64,000 nt of DNA from Chlamydomonas reinhardtii (GCF_000002595.2 NC_057019.1:7675932-7739931); one strand, 5' to 3'. Shown: positions 54,157-64,000, counted from the first letter of the stretch. The notes: generated by a model from the sequence alone, not told the origin. Program-made: numbers and translations.

Positions 54157-54237
<81 letters not shown>

Positions 54238-56553
54238 TCTGTATATGTGTGTGTAAGTGTGTAAGTGTAAAGCAATAGGGAAGGAAACATGCAGGACTGT
54301 GCATGCAGTGTGTGACTGTGTGAGTGTGCGCGTGTGGGGGAGGGGCGGTGGGTGCCGTGTGCCTGTGCGTCATGACATGACGTGATGCCTTTGGATGGGT
54401 GAGTCAGTACCTCGTGGGATGGCAGTTATGGCAGTTAGGCCGTCAGGCCCACTCTATTTGTGCACGGGTCGCAAGTCGCTTGCTGCCTGACGGGTTCTGA
54501 CTTTTTGCCGGGGCTATAGTCCACACCGCCTTCCACCCGCCTGCACCTACCCTGCACAGGGCATTGTGCACGAGGTGACGCCGCGCGAGGTGGTGCTCAA
54601 GGTACGTGGGCTTGTCGGGGGTGGGCGCGTGTGGTCATGTGCACTTTGCTGGTGCTGCCGGATCCCTCCGCACCCGCTCACGGTACCGGTATGTTGGGCG
54701 CGGCACGAGCTGGTGTCCCTCACCCGCCCTTCCGCCCAGGACGGCACGGTGCTGCCGTACGGGCTGTGCATCTGGAGCACCGGAGTGGGCCCCACACCCT
54801 TCTCACTGTCCCTGCCCTTTGCCAAGACCGGTGAGTCCGGCAGGGTTATCCACACCTGCACCATGCTGCTCTGCTATTAGACACAGCAGTCTGACTCCGA
54901 CTCTGAACAGTTCCGACAAACAGCCATGTGACACTGTCCTCAGGTGCCATTCATTTGGATTTGAAACGACGATTGCTAGGGCGACATGATACACGCTTTA
55001 GTACCGTAGTCCGCACCTCACCTTAAAACACGCCCTCTCCTCCAACCACATGCAGCCGTGGGCCGCATTGCAGTGGACAAGTACATGCGCGTGCTGGCGC
55101 CGCCCTCCCCAACCGCCACCAGCACCAGTGCCGCCAACCCAGCGCCGGCCACGTCGCAGCCACAGCAATCAGAGCCGACTAGCCAAACGCCAGCCGGTTC
55201 AACGGGCAAGGTGTGTGCAGTGACTAGCAGCCAAGCGGCCGAGCGCTGCCAACTCGCTGCAGCCGCTGCTGGCCCATGCTGCATTCCGCTATGATGCTGC
55301 AGTCAACCCGGCGTGGCCTCGACGCCCCGTGCATCCACGACCCCCCGCCCCCAGGTTCCGGGCCTGTTGGCCGATGAGAGCGACACGCCCTCCACCGCCG
55401 GCCTGGCCCCGGTGCCGCACGTGTACGCGCTGGGGGACGTGTGCGCCAACCCCGACAAGCCCCTGCCCGCGCTGGCGCAGGTGTGGAGGCGGGCGGGCGG
55501 GCAGGCGGGGTATGCAGACCTTATGATGAGGATGCTACCAAGTAACAATGTACAGCTGCGCAGCTCTATGTCACCGCCTCCGGCTACCTTTTGCTTGGCC
55601 TCAACACCCCCTGACCAATTCCCACTGCCCAGGTTGCTGAGCAGCAGGGCCGCTATCTGGCCAGAGTGCTGAACGAGCTGGCGCGAGGGCCGCCCCACGT
55701 AGGTGGCAGGCAGGGGCGGGGTGGAGTAGTGTTTTTCCAACCCAACCAGAACTAGAGCGCGGAGGAGGTTTGGCCTTAACCTTCATCTAGGACGCTATTG
55801 AGCCGTGTACATTTTGTCGGCGTTGGCCGTAGACCGTAGACCATTAACTCTCTTACCATTGAGTAACACCCAGGCTCGCGGCGCGCGGGCTGGGGGGCTG
55901 CGTGCCTGGAGCGGGCTCTGTATAGTGGTAGCAGTCCATCGCGTCCATCGCGGGTTTCCCTTACACCATGACCGCACCTACCTGTTGCCGCTGCCTTCGC
56001 CGCCCGTGTGCTCAAATATGTAGCTCTGCCTGTTTCTTATAGCACGGTAAAGTGTGAAACACCCCACCACACCCACCCAAACACTTACCTTGCAGGGCGT
56101 GCCGCAGCACACCGAGTTCGTGTATCGGCAGCTGGGCGCCATGGCCACTGTGGGCGGCCACAGCGCCGTGCTGGAGCTGGGAGACGCCGGCCGCCGCCAC
56201 CTCAGCCTGGCGGGCTTCCTGTCCTGGGTGGCCTGGCGGTCCGCCTACCTCACACGCCTGGGCTCCATCCCCAAGCGCCTGGTGGGTGCCGCCATGGCAC
56301 ATGGCCCAGGGGACTGGGCAGCTGGCAGGGGGGTGCCGGTGGCTAGGGGTGATGCAATGGTTTCACGGGATTATGAGCATGATATACGCAGTCATCCTTA
56401 TGATTGCCGGTCACGCTCGGCGTGGCTTGCAATCCTACTGGTGTGTGGCTGTGCTGACCCCCACACTCCGGCCGCCCCCTCCACCCCTCCCAGGCGGTAG
56501 CCTTCGACTGGAGTATTACCATGATCTTCGGCCGCGACCTCAGCCGCTGGTAG
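50809..56553 (+). CDS. Type II NAD(P)H dehydrogenase (NDH-2, NDA family), rotenone-insensitive
   Basis: Monotopic flavoenzyme that passes electrons from NAD(P)H to quinone without pumping protons. Sixteen exons, all in phase: 50809-51096, 51375-51398, 51560-51680, 51825-51931, 52223-52303, 52583-52619, 52930-53036, 53680-53717, 53821-53923, 54560-54601, 54740-54830, 55056-55210, 55355-55480, 55633-55698, 56096-56281, 56494-56553; 543 residues. The first 55 residues are Arg/Ser/Ala-rich and fit an organelle presequence (mitochondrion or plastid). FAD fold: [15 protein letters not shown] at about 70; NAD(P)H fold: [17 protein letters not shown]; then [41 protein letters not shown] and the C-terminal [16 protein letters not shown] ... 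[12 protein letters not shown] membrane-binding end. A Pro/Ser/Thr-rich insert of about 45 residues follows [10 protein letters not shown]. Introns carry a 95-bp duplication and a long GT tract. C. reinhardtii has several NDA genes; I cannot name which. Confidence 0.93.
51122..51307 (+). repeat. 95-bp tandem duplication in NDH-2 intron 1
   Basis: Two near-identical units, each with TAGGGTGGGGAAGC, GAGGGGACTAGTTCCAGGGG and GGACAGGGGTATCCGTGG; they differ at only a few positions, so the duplication is recent. Confidence 0.85.
54159..54236 (+). repeat. GT dinucleotide microsatellite, 39 units
   Basis: A perfect 78-bp GT run in NDH-2 intron 9, with shorter GTGTGTAAGTGTGT variants after it. Confidence 0.97.
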
Positions 56554-58307
56554 CCCTGGGACTAGGGCGGCTGTAGCCGTGTGGCGGGCGGCGCGGCCCA
56601 CAGCAGGGATGTAGGAAAGTGAGCAGACGGCACGGCCTGGGTTATCGACGCCATTGAAGCCGCGTGCGTGACAACCTGATGCCGCTGCGGAGCCTTGCAG
56701 CTTACGTGGCTTGGGGAGCAAGCATCTTCGCCCTCCGGGCAGCTGAGGCAGACGTGCGTGCGCTGTCACTCTGTCAGCCCGGGCCCGGAGTGTGATGGTT
56801 TAATTGGTGTAGCTGCGTGTCATTTCCATCCATCACGCTGTATATGGTCAAGTATTGATTGCTAGTTGCTGCGTAGGCTGCGCCAGGGGAATCCCTGGAC
56901 TGCACGGATGTTTGGGACGCATGTGGCCCAAACAGCAAGGCGCACGACCGTAAATGAACAAGTGCAACATAGTTTGGACAGCGCTGCACCTACGGGTGAG
57001 CCGTAGAGCGCACCGGGGGCCATGGGCCCATGGCAAACCGCAAACGCGTTACATCGGATGGCATTAATAAGTGGCCCCCGTGTTGGGCCGTAACCAGTTC
57101 GCAGTTTCGCATACAGTCATAAGACCTCAGCCTCTCAAACAGGCACCGCGGCCTTGTCGTCTTGCTTGTCGTCTTGCTTGTCAACCCCCCCTTACTCCTT
57201 GGGTGCATCACCCCAGGGGGGTAGAAAGCTCAGGTTCTTACCCCATGCTCAATATTACAGAGCTTTAGGAGAGCATCATGCACGTACTTCTAGTTTTTTA
57301 AGGGGGTGTCTGGTGAGGAAGTTCTGGGCCGCCAAAGTTGGGGGGGCGGACCTCGTCCCTGGGGGTCCGTCGGGTTTCGGGAGCTCATCCTGGCGGATTT
57401 CGGGAAGCGCCCCACAAGCAGAACTAGGGGCCAAACGCAGCAGTACGAGGCTCATATGTGCACGTTATGACGTAGTAAGCACAAACAAAGCGTGGGAGGG
57501 CTAAGTTGCGCGTCCGGGCGTGGACATGGGCCATGTCTCCACATTCAACACACGCGCACTGACACTGCTGGGCTCTGAAGCGCTGGTGCGCATGAGTTCA
57601 CGTCTAACAAGGCTGCCGATGCACATTGTCCATTCGTCGCGCGGCAGAGAGTTGAGCGCGGGTTCACGGGGTGGTCTGGGTCGAGGGGATTTCCATGGAT
57701 AGGATCCCGCCTGTGACCGAAGTCCCAGAACAGGACCGCTGATGGCACGGAGTGATAGTGCTCGTCAAGAGGAGTCAATTGACACCACTTTGGTACTAAA
57801 TGGAGGGGTTTTAACCCCTGAACAACAAGGTTTGTCCGTCGGGGGGGCGGTCGTCCCCTCAAGGGGGGTCCCGGGGGATTTCGGGGCATGGGGTCTGGCA
57901 CTTTGTTTCCGACCCCCCCTGTCACCCCCACCCCCACCCCCCATTTTTAAGAATCAGGCAGGCGTCAGAACGGATAGCAAATGTGAATGAAAAGCAAAAG
58001 AATATGTAGCGGCGGCAAACCGGCGCCAAGGGAGCGAAAGCACGTCCATGGACAATTGACTTTCGCGAGGTTTTGCATCCTCATATGTCATATAAGTTAA
58101 TTTTTGAAAGAGGGAGGCTAAGTCTACGCGAGCGTGGAGAAACACGTGTGGACACGTTTTTGCCAGACCGGCGTCATACCCGTGTGGTGGCGCCCCCCCA
58201 CCACCACACACAGACACAGCCACCACCACCACCACCGCACATTTCATGACTCACTGGGTGACGGCTCAGTCGTGGGCTCAGTGGGACTCACTCTACCCTC
58301 CCGACGG
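56554..58307. other. Intergenic, possibly the decayed 5' part of the TnpB/Fanzor-like element
   Basis: The NDH-2 3' UTR begins here; no TGTAA signal was found. From about 57280 the sequence has G-run and C-run blocks such as GGGGGGGCGGACCTCG and the palindrome GGGGTTTTAACCCC (57804-57817), unlike host gene DNA. Frames here show no recognisable domain, and I could not find the catalytic RuvC I/II parts that would precede the motif at 58316. Confidence 0.35.
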
Positions 58308-58540
58308 TGCAGGGACGTGACGTCAACTCCGCAACCAACATCCGGCACGCGCTGGTAAAGATGCTGCTGGGGCACAAGCGACCTGCATCGCTGCAGACTG
58401 GCGGCAGTGGCGGCGGTGGCGGCGGCGGCAGCAGCAGCGGGGGCGCGTGCGCGCATCTTGGTAGTGGAGGGGGCGGGAAAGGCCACGTGGAGGAGGAGAG
58501 CGCAGCGCCGCCCAAGAAGCGGCGCAAGCGCGCAGGCTGA
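58308..58540 (+). CDS. C-terminal exon of a TnpB/Fanzor-like protein (copy 4 of the dispersed family)
   Basis: After an acceptor CAG at about 58309-58311 the frame reads GRDVNSATNIRHALVKMLLG. RD-x-N-x-x-x-NI is the RuvC-III motif at the end of TnpB/IS605 OrfB and their eukaryotic Fanzor relatives (RDxNAAxNI). A Gly/Ser linker follows and the protein ends HVEEESAAPPKKRRKRAG, a classic nuclear-localisation signal right at the C-terminus. Fanzors are RNA-guided nucleases carried by diverse eukaryotic transposons, and nuclear signals are expected. Only this exon is readable; the zinc ribbon and the first two catalytic motifs were not found upstream, so the gene is probably truncated or decayed. 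The same tail recurs at about 19303-19360 on the minus strand. Confidence 0.5.
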
Positions 58541-58800
58541 GGAGCCGGCTGGTGTCTAGTTAGCGGTCCGCGGTGGGGCGGGCAGGGCATGCGTAGCAGC
58601 ATGACAAGTAGTGCGGCTGTTGACAACTGTGCTGCGTCTGGCTGCGGTTGGCTTTGCTGTGGCATCGCGATTGCTAGGCACCTGGTTTGGCTACGTGCCT
58701 GTGGAAACCGACCCCGGCTATGTCCGGGCGATGAGGTTGTTCGGCCTCAGACTGTAGAGGCTCAGCCCCTTTTCCCGTGACCGGGGAACACTTGTCAAGA
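58541..58800 (+). mobile_element. Shared non-coding 3' end of the dispersed TnpB/Fanzor-like family (copy 4)
   Basis: Directly follows the TnpB/Fanzor-like stop and aligns with copies 1, 3 and 5 over blocks such as GTGCCTGTGGAAACCGACCC, CGGCTATGTCCGGGCGATG and CAGCCCCTTTTCCC. Its place after a coding tail shows that the repeat family is the 3' end of this transposon. Confidence 0.6.
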
Positions 58801-59532
58801 ATCCAGGAAGCCCCATAATATCGCCCTTGTCCGTGCCTGCCTGCCTGCCTGGTGCGGGCGGGCGTGCGTCGACAAATAGTACCATACTGGTAGAGCGCGG
58901 CCTGCGGCCTTGCGCCACGGTGGCGGCGGTGGTGGTGAAGGGCCCCACCAGCAGCAGCAGTGGCAGCGGCGCAGGCCCGGCTACGTGGCCGCTTTCCTGG
59001 GTCCAACACGCGTCCACTGCGCCTTCACTAAGCAACGTGGCCGCCTTTGGACGGCGGCGCACCACACAACTTGGGGCCCAGCCGGGACCCGGGCAAGTCC
59101 TTTACCACTCCTCCGCCTCTGGCACGCTCTGGCCTGCGCCATGCCTACGTGTCCAACCTCAACTGCCCCTGTCACTGAAGTCATCAACCGACTTAACGGA
59201 CAGCTCCGCACTCCGTGACCGGTGGCCACCGACCCATCCATCGGGTGAAGGCCCATGACAGACGCGAAACCCGCACGCACTTCATGGTTCCCTATTCAAA
59301 TGTCAGTCGCACACTAATATCGATATGTCATTGTTACGTTTTGCTTTAGGGCGCCACAGCTGTGACCCCTCTCTCCAAAGTTACCGCGTCCTCGCGGGAA
59401 ACCAAACGAAGCCCGCTTATACACCATTACCATACTATTACAAATTCCCCTATAAGAATCAACCTGCGGCCCGGCGACAGCCGTGTCCAGTTGACCGACC
59501 GACAGCGTCCCCAACCGTCCTGACGATGCTGC
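58801..59532. other. Spacer with no recognised gene
   Basis: Contains two overlapping plus-strand frames without domains (58827-59258) and, near its right end, the TGTAA signal of the minus-strand gene at 59438-59442. Nothing else seen. Confidence 0.4.
59438..59442 (-). terminator. TGTAA poly(A) signal of the membrane-anchored coiled-coil gene
   Basis: Plus-strand TTACA, 91 nt past the stop at 59533, supporting that a minus-strand gene ends there. Confidence 0.6.
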
Positions 59533-60485
59533 CTAAACCACATCCTCGAGCCCCGGGTCGGCCAGCAGCGCGCTGATCTCGTCGGCCAGCGCCTTGATCA
59601 TGGCGAGCTTGGGCCGCAGCGTGCTGCTCGAGGCGACACCACCCGGGACCGTACCGCCCACGGCAGCCACAGTGGAACCCACTGGGCGCCACAGCCACAT
59701 GTCCGTTTGAACGGCCGTTCCACGTGCAGTCCATAGCCCTTCGCCTCCCCCAATACCTCCGCCTGGCAAACACTCAATCAATCCCCCTCTACAATGCTCC
59801 TGCAGCATGACATCGTTCCTTGTCCTTACCCCCTCCCATGTCAGGACACAATGTAACGGTCTAACCAGTCCGCGTAGCGCATCAGTGACACAAGCAGAAC
59901 CATCATGGTGAGTTGCGGCAGTGCCAGCCCATGCCTTGACACGCGCGCGCAGATGCAACCCTCGGGTAGGTCCTGAGTCAAGCTTTCACACAGTCTACAG
60001 TGGACCTGCCACTTTGCACCCCAACGAAGTGCCAACGTCAATGAAGGCTGATGCCCCCCTATCCACACGCAGGCATGTCTGTGTGCCTAGCTAACCCTCA
60101 GCCACAGCCCACAACCACGTACACCATCCACGCGTACATCAAATACCCGCCTAGATGCCAGGCTTACCTGTTGGCCACTGCATCTGTCTCGCTGCTGCCA
60201 GCCGCTGCCTGCCATGCAGTTGCCTACACCGCCAGCAGTGCTCAAGCTGCCTGCGCATGCCGTTGGCGGGCAGCCTATGCGGACGCTGGAAAAGGCCGCA
60301 ACAGCACCACATCACTAAGCTGCAACTGCCACAGCAACCCGCACACACCACTGCCTACCGCACTCCCAGCTGAGCTGCTGTCATCGGAGTTGCTGCTGCT
60401 GTCACTGCTGTAGCCAACACTGCAGTGCATGCACCCCACAGCCGCATGCACACCTCCATGACGAAAGCATCCAGCTGCTCCGCCC

Positions 60486-60531
<46 letters not shown>

Positions 60532-61347
60532 CCACTGCCGGCACCACCCGCACATTGCCGCCGGAGCTGCAGGTCCACAAGCAGCCATCACCGCCCCTGC
60601 CGCTGCCATCACCTGCTCCTGCAAGCCACACAGACGATCAAAGAATCTCCATCAGCTGTGCATGGTCAATGGACATGAGCCCAGAGCGCACCCTGTCAAA
60701 TGGAGCCCCCCCAGGCTGAACTCCCCGTTGCTCCCCTTGGCTTCCGACTGGCCTCCTGCACCAACTCTTCCATACTCGCCCGCACAATCTTCATCCGTTC
60801 ACGCTTGGTAGCTAGATTTGCTGGAATTGCGCACCTGGCGCTGTCGTCCTCCACGCCGCTCTTCTACGCGACGCTACAGACAGAACGTACAACAGCGCAA
60901 CGCTTTAAAACGGAAACATACGAGTTGAGGGAGGCAGATGCTGGAAGCTAGCATTCAGCGGCAGCGAAACCTGCGTGCACGCTTACCGCTCGCGGGGGCC
61001 CTGCCAGTCAGCGTGGTACGACATATCGACCACGCGCTGCAGCATGTCGCGACGCAGGCGCTCGCCCTCCACCTTGCGCTGCAGCTTCTCCTCCTGTTCC
61101 AACGAGTTCTCGCGGTTTTAAGGTGCGAGAGATCAGAAGTCTCATTTCTGCGCCTCACCTTCACCTTGTGCTGCACCTCCAGAATAGCTTGCTCGTTGCG
61201 TGCCTGCACTCTGCTGGCAAACCATACGGTGCCAACAGCTGCCGCCAGCAGCCCGCTTACGGCCCCGATGGCCACGCCGTGCTTCTGCATCGCAGCAGAG
61301 CTTTTCAGCAGCCTGCTGAAAGCCGTCTCCACTTGTACAGGCTCCAT
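59533..61347 (-). CDS. Membrane-anchored coiled-coil/polyQ protein, incompletely modelled
   Basis: Supported exons: 61347-61159 (MEPVQVETAFSRLLKSS start with one membrane helix, GAVSGLLAAAVGTVWFASRV), 61108-60987 (acidic/basic coiled coil with EQEEKLQRKVEGERLRRDML), an exon near 60880-60750 (KRERMKIVRASMEEL), 60618-60454 (a 14-Gln run between CGWCRQWW and WAEQLDAFVME) and the last exon 59681-59533 (SSSTLRPKLAMIKALADEI, stop). The joins between the middle exons are not settled: two acceptors would be GAG instead of CAG, and the intron between the first two exons would be only about 50 nt. At least one more exon between 60454 and 59681 is needed for phase. It looks like an organelle- or membrane-anchored helical protein; no family recognised. 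Confidence 0.5.
60487..60528 (+). repeat. CTG trinucleotide repeat, 14 units (poly-Gln on minus strand)
   Basis: Perfect (CTG)14, read as (CAG)14 in a minus-strand exon. Unlike the CAG/CAA-mixed tract near 13630 it is pure, so it should be length-variable between strains. Confidence 0.9.
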
Positions 61348-61763
61348 TTCGCGTTGGATAGAGGTCAAACGTGAATGCCTTTTAGATAATCTGGAGAAAG
61401 CGAGAGAGCACAAGCATCGCCTTGAACTCGTTCGGTTGCGTGCACCTGCAAGACTGCAAGCATTTCTACTGTATAGCTTGACAATATCTATCAATAGTAT
61501 GTTTCGATTGGAACTATTACCCTCATCAATAGTAAGTCGGGGCAGGTCCATTCCCATCGCGATGGGGCCGAAACCGGGCGACCACCGTGCTTTGCTGCTT
61601 CGGCCGCAGTTTTTGGCCATTCATGTACTTAGAACGTCCCCGCACCGGGGCCTAGCATGAAACTCGCCGCCCTGCGTACCACCATGTCCAATCGCGACTG
61701 AACCGACCGACCGGCCGACTTCCACGGCCCTGGCTGTCCCTATCGGTCTCAAACACCATTCAT
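61348..61763. other. Promoter side of the minus-strand gene and spacer
   Basis: Upstream of the ATG at 61347. The first 200 bp are AT-richer than the surroundings. No named element seen. Confidence 0.35.
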
Positions 61764-62248
61764 AGTCTTGGTAGGCCGCAACAGTGAGGAGTGTTGTTGC
61801 TGGAGGGTTTGTCCTGCTGTTTGGTTGATTGCTGGCTGTGCGTGTGCTTGGCAGTCAGGGGTCGTATCTTGTTTTTGGGGTAATGTCTAGCTCCAGACAA
61901 AAGCGGCCGGGTGGCCGCCATCTATTGTCTGGGCACATGGCGGTTTGGGGACTTCTCCATAGGAATTCGGACAAAACCCGCCCCAAACCCGGGCCAACAA
62001 AGTCTCACCCCAGACATAAGCCCCCGGGAGGAATGTCTAGGAAACGGCCAAAATGGCCAATTAATGTCTGGAGACATTAAGATAGGAGCCCTGTTGGCAG
62101 TGGGACGTGGCTGGACACGGCTGGACGCACGGCGGGCGGTGTACGAACCGACCCCAACTATGTCCGGGAGATGTGGACATGTGGTAGGCGCTTGGAGACG
62201 TGGCAGGACGTGGCATGGGCGCAGCCCACCTTTCTCTTGCGAAGGAAG
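61764..62248 (+). mobile_element. 3'-end copy of the dispersed TnpB/Fanzor-like family (copy 5), interrupted
   Basis: Aligns with 36230-36480: CTGCTGTTTGGTTGATTGCT, then after an insertion GGACGTGGCTGG, ACGAACCGACCCCAACTATG and GGGCGCAGCCCACCTTTC. It is interrupted by the MITE at 61856-62093, which therefore inserted later. Confidence 0.65.
61856..62093 (+). mobile_element. 238-bp hAT-like MITE nested in copy 5
   Basis: Imperfect terminal inverted repeats CAGGGGTCGTATCTT and (reverse) CAGGGCTCCTATCTT. Flanked on both sides by the 8-bp duplication TTGGCAGT (61848-61855 and 62094-62101). An 8-bp duplication and a CAGGG end are typical of the hAT superfamily. It has no coding capacity, and its interior is rich in self-complementary GGCC and AGACA/TGTCT blocks. 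Confidence 0.85.
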
Positions 62249-62460
62249 CAGGGCTTGCATCTTCGGGGAGCGGCAAGAAGCGGGCCCCAGACTACGCCCC
62301 CACAAAGCCCCCCTGGAAGGAGCGGTGAGATTCAGGGGCCGTATGCAGCCCAACGCAACGAGAGTGCACCCCCGTACATGCCCAATCTTTCTCGCCTGAG
62401 GGCCTGCATTTGGGCCTGTTAGGGCCCGTTTCTTGCCGCTCGCCGAAGATGCAAGCCCTG
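62249..62460 (+). mobile_element. 212-bp inverted-repeat element (MITE-like)
   Basis: The ends are inverted repeats of about 38 bp with few mismatches, starting CAGGGCTTGCATCTTCGG on each strand, and a non-coding interior. No target duplication is visible at the outer edges. It directly abuts the end of copy 5. The CAGGG end again suggests hAT, but without a duplication the class is unproven; a simple fold-back sequence is possible. Confidence 0.65.
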
Positions 62461-63416
62461 TCTGGCCCTGTAGCGGGGCCCTCGGCCCCATCCTCACCCA
62501 GGCGCCGCGCCCCATCTACGGAGCGGCCATCAGTGACAGGACCGCCTTCGCCCTCTGCATTTGCGACCATTCGGGATTGGTGGCGGGGCGTATGGGGGCT
62601 ATCGGCCGCCGAAGCGACCTCCCCTCGTCGACAGACGCCTGCGCCGCTTTTGTGTCGAGCTCAAGATCTAGCTTCCCCTATTCAGTCTTTGGGTCATGCG
62701 TTTCGGGCAAAGTCAGCTTTTCACGGGACTTCTTAGACGCATGCACCCCGGACGGTGGCCAGGACGGTGCTGCACTGGCCAGGTCCCTGGGAGCGGCTGC
62801 AGCTAGCATGGGGCAACGGGAGCGGCCGTGCCGCCGCTGGCATGGGGCAACGGAGGGGCATCCATTTGATGCAGAGCACATACTGGCTTCATCCGCAAGC
62901 CGAACCAGGTGGTGCCTCGAACCAGTCGAACCAGCACACATAACCTGAAGGCCGAAATCGGACTCAGACGTCGAGTTAATACCCGTTGACCGACCTGGCC
63001 TTGAGTGACTCTTCATCTCAACCAGAACGGATGCAAACATTCTATATAAGAGATTAAGCACTGCTAGAAACTGTACAACCGTGAAGCTGGGGTCCGCGCG
63101 ACCCTGCTTGGAACTCGTCCTTTGCATCGACGCGTGGGGCCCGGCGTGGAGCGCCATAAAGCCGGGACCGTCTTGCATCAACAACGCTTCGCAGGCAGGC
63201 CAGCACGCGTGCTGAAAGCCGCCCGCTAGTCGTCAGGTATAGCCACGCAAACAGGTTCCGACGCTTCCGCCGTCTCAGCCACCGCCAAGGCCACCGCCTG
63301 AGCAGCGCTGTGCCAGCACAGCGCAAGTCAGGACCGGTGACTACGCGCGGTAGGCTTGTGGAGGGAAGCCCTAGGCCGGCCGGGGCTGTGGCCTACCTGC
63401 ACTGCCGCTGCCGGGC
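62461..63416. other. Spacer with no recognised gene
   Basis: Plus- and minus-strand frames overlap at 62433-63184, but neither shows a domain. A local duplication AGC(A)TGGGGCAACGG occurs twice near 62810-62850. Nothing else seen. Confidence 0.35.
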
Positions 63417-64000
63417 ATGAAGAAGCGGCCGCTGTGGGAGGAGCTGGGGCTGCCCCCGCCCGCCAAGAAGCCAGCAGCCAAGGCAGCGACTGCAAATCCA
63501 GAGCGGGAGGAGGCGGCCACTGCACAGCTAAGAACCAACTGCACGCGCACGATAAAAAGTGAGTTGCAAGTTTTAGCAAGACATTTGCGGCTGGTGTGCA
63601 GTTCCATCCGCCGCACTCACGACTGTCGACCAAACTCTCCTGACGCTGAACCTGACTCTGAACCTGCACTCTGACCCTGACCCTGACTCTGGACCTGACT
63701 CCGACCCTGATCCTGACCCTGACTCTGAACCTGTCCCGCTGCCTGTGCTGTTACGTCACCGCCATTCAAGCGGCGCTATGCAGTGAAACAGCTCACCAGA
63801 CACAGGATACTGACGCAGCGGGTGTTGAGGCGACTGGTGGGGAAGACGAAGGTGACACTCCAGATGTGACAGGTGCGCGCATGTGTCATGAGAAGAGCAT
63901 CCTGAAGGTGATTAATATTTGCTCTTCAGGGGTGCACCTCGTGGGTGCACCTGCTGCTCACCTTTCCCCTTCCCTCTGCACGTGTTTCCTCCTACCCTAG
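63417..64000 (+). CDS. Possible 5' end of a gene running off the window
   Basis: The frame at 63417 opens MKKRPLWEELGLPPPAKKPA, basic and Pro/Ala-rich like a nuclear protein start, and stays open to 63674. A second possible exon, about 63821-63870, reads GVEATGGEDEGDTPDVTG between a CAG acceptor and a GTGCGC donor. Between them lies the CTGACC repeat, probably intronic. The continuation is outside the window, so neither function nor frame can be confirmed. Confidence 0.3.
63620..63740 (+). repeat. CTGACCCTGACTCTGAACC tandem array
   Basis: Imperfect hexamer units (CTGACC, CTGACT, CTGAAC, CTGATC), the third occurrence of this low-complexity family in the window. Confidence 0.75.

Noticed and set aside
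58827-59258. Further coding exon of the TnpB/Fanzor-like element
   Set aside because: It lies downstream of the stop and the shared 3' repeat and has no TnpB/Fanzor motif.

Overview
The window is nuclear DNA of a green alga, almost certainly Chlamydomonas reinhardtii. Genes are GC-rich and intron-dense, with GTGAGT/GTGCGT donors and CAG acceptors. Several genes carry a TGTAA poly(A) signal just past the stop, there are long Gln and Ala homopolymers, and one gene encodes a cilium protein of the CFAP43 family. The decisive marker is a TOC1 element (25507-31168) with 217-bp and 237-bp repeats, a 76-bp tandem array and a total length of 5,662 bp, which matches the published C. reinhardtii TOC1. 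All splice models were read by eye: every stated exon chain keeps phase, but none has transcript support.

Layout. 575-2857 (+): equilibrative nucleoside transporter lacking its 5' exons. 5325-7145 (-): membrane-anchored FAD oxidoreductase of the geranylgeranyl-reductase superfamily, not CHLP. 9160-17395 (-): a nine-exon gene for a 2,249-residue Q/A/G-rich protein ending in a diverged EXD1/Egalitarian-type 3'-5' exonuclease fold. 17894-21811 (-): DAO-type FAD oxidase, head-to-head with a HIR-type SPFH/prohibitin-domain gene (21932-25435, +). TOC1 lies 71 bp past the HIR stop. 32247-33953 (-): a predicted N-myristoylated protein with an eEF1B-gamma C-terminal domain. 34503-35120 (+): an 80-residue protein. 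37298-37942 (-): basic low-complexity protein. 38228-39347 (-): Hikeshi/OPI10. 40644-43094 (-): single-pass membrane protein. 43559-50409 (-): CFAP43-family WD40/coiled-coil axonemal protein. 50809-56553 (+): type II NAD(P)H dehydrogenase. 59533-61347 (-): an incompletely modelled membrane-anchored coiled-coil/polyQ gene. A gene may begin near 63417 and leave the window.

Spaces between genes hold mobile DNA. Five related dispersed copies (about 19017-19480, 35210-35620, 36030-36480, 58308-58800, 61764-62248) share a 3' end; the best one ends in a TnpB/Fanzor-like RDVN..NI motif and a nuclear-localisation tail. One copy is split by a 238-bp hAT-like MITE with an 8-bp target duplication, and a second inverted-repeat element abuts it.

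The genes are ordinary, functionally unrelated housekeeping, membrane and cilium genes; no operon or cluster logic is visible. The least expected items are the pseudo-exonuclease giant, the myristoylated eEF1B-gamma-domain protein, the TnpB/Fanzor-like family and the TOC1 insertion in the HIR 3' region.
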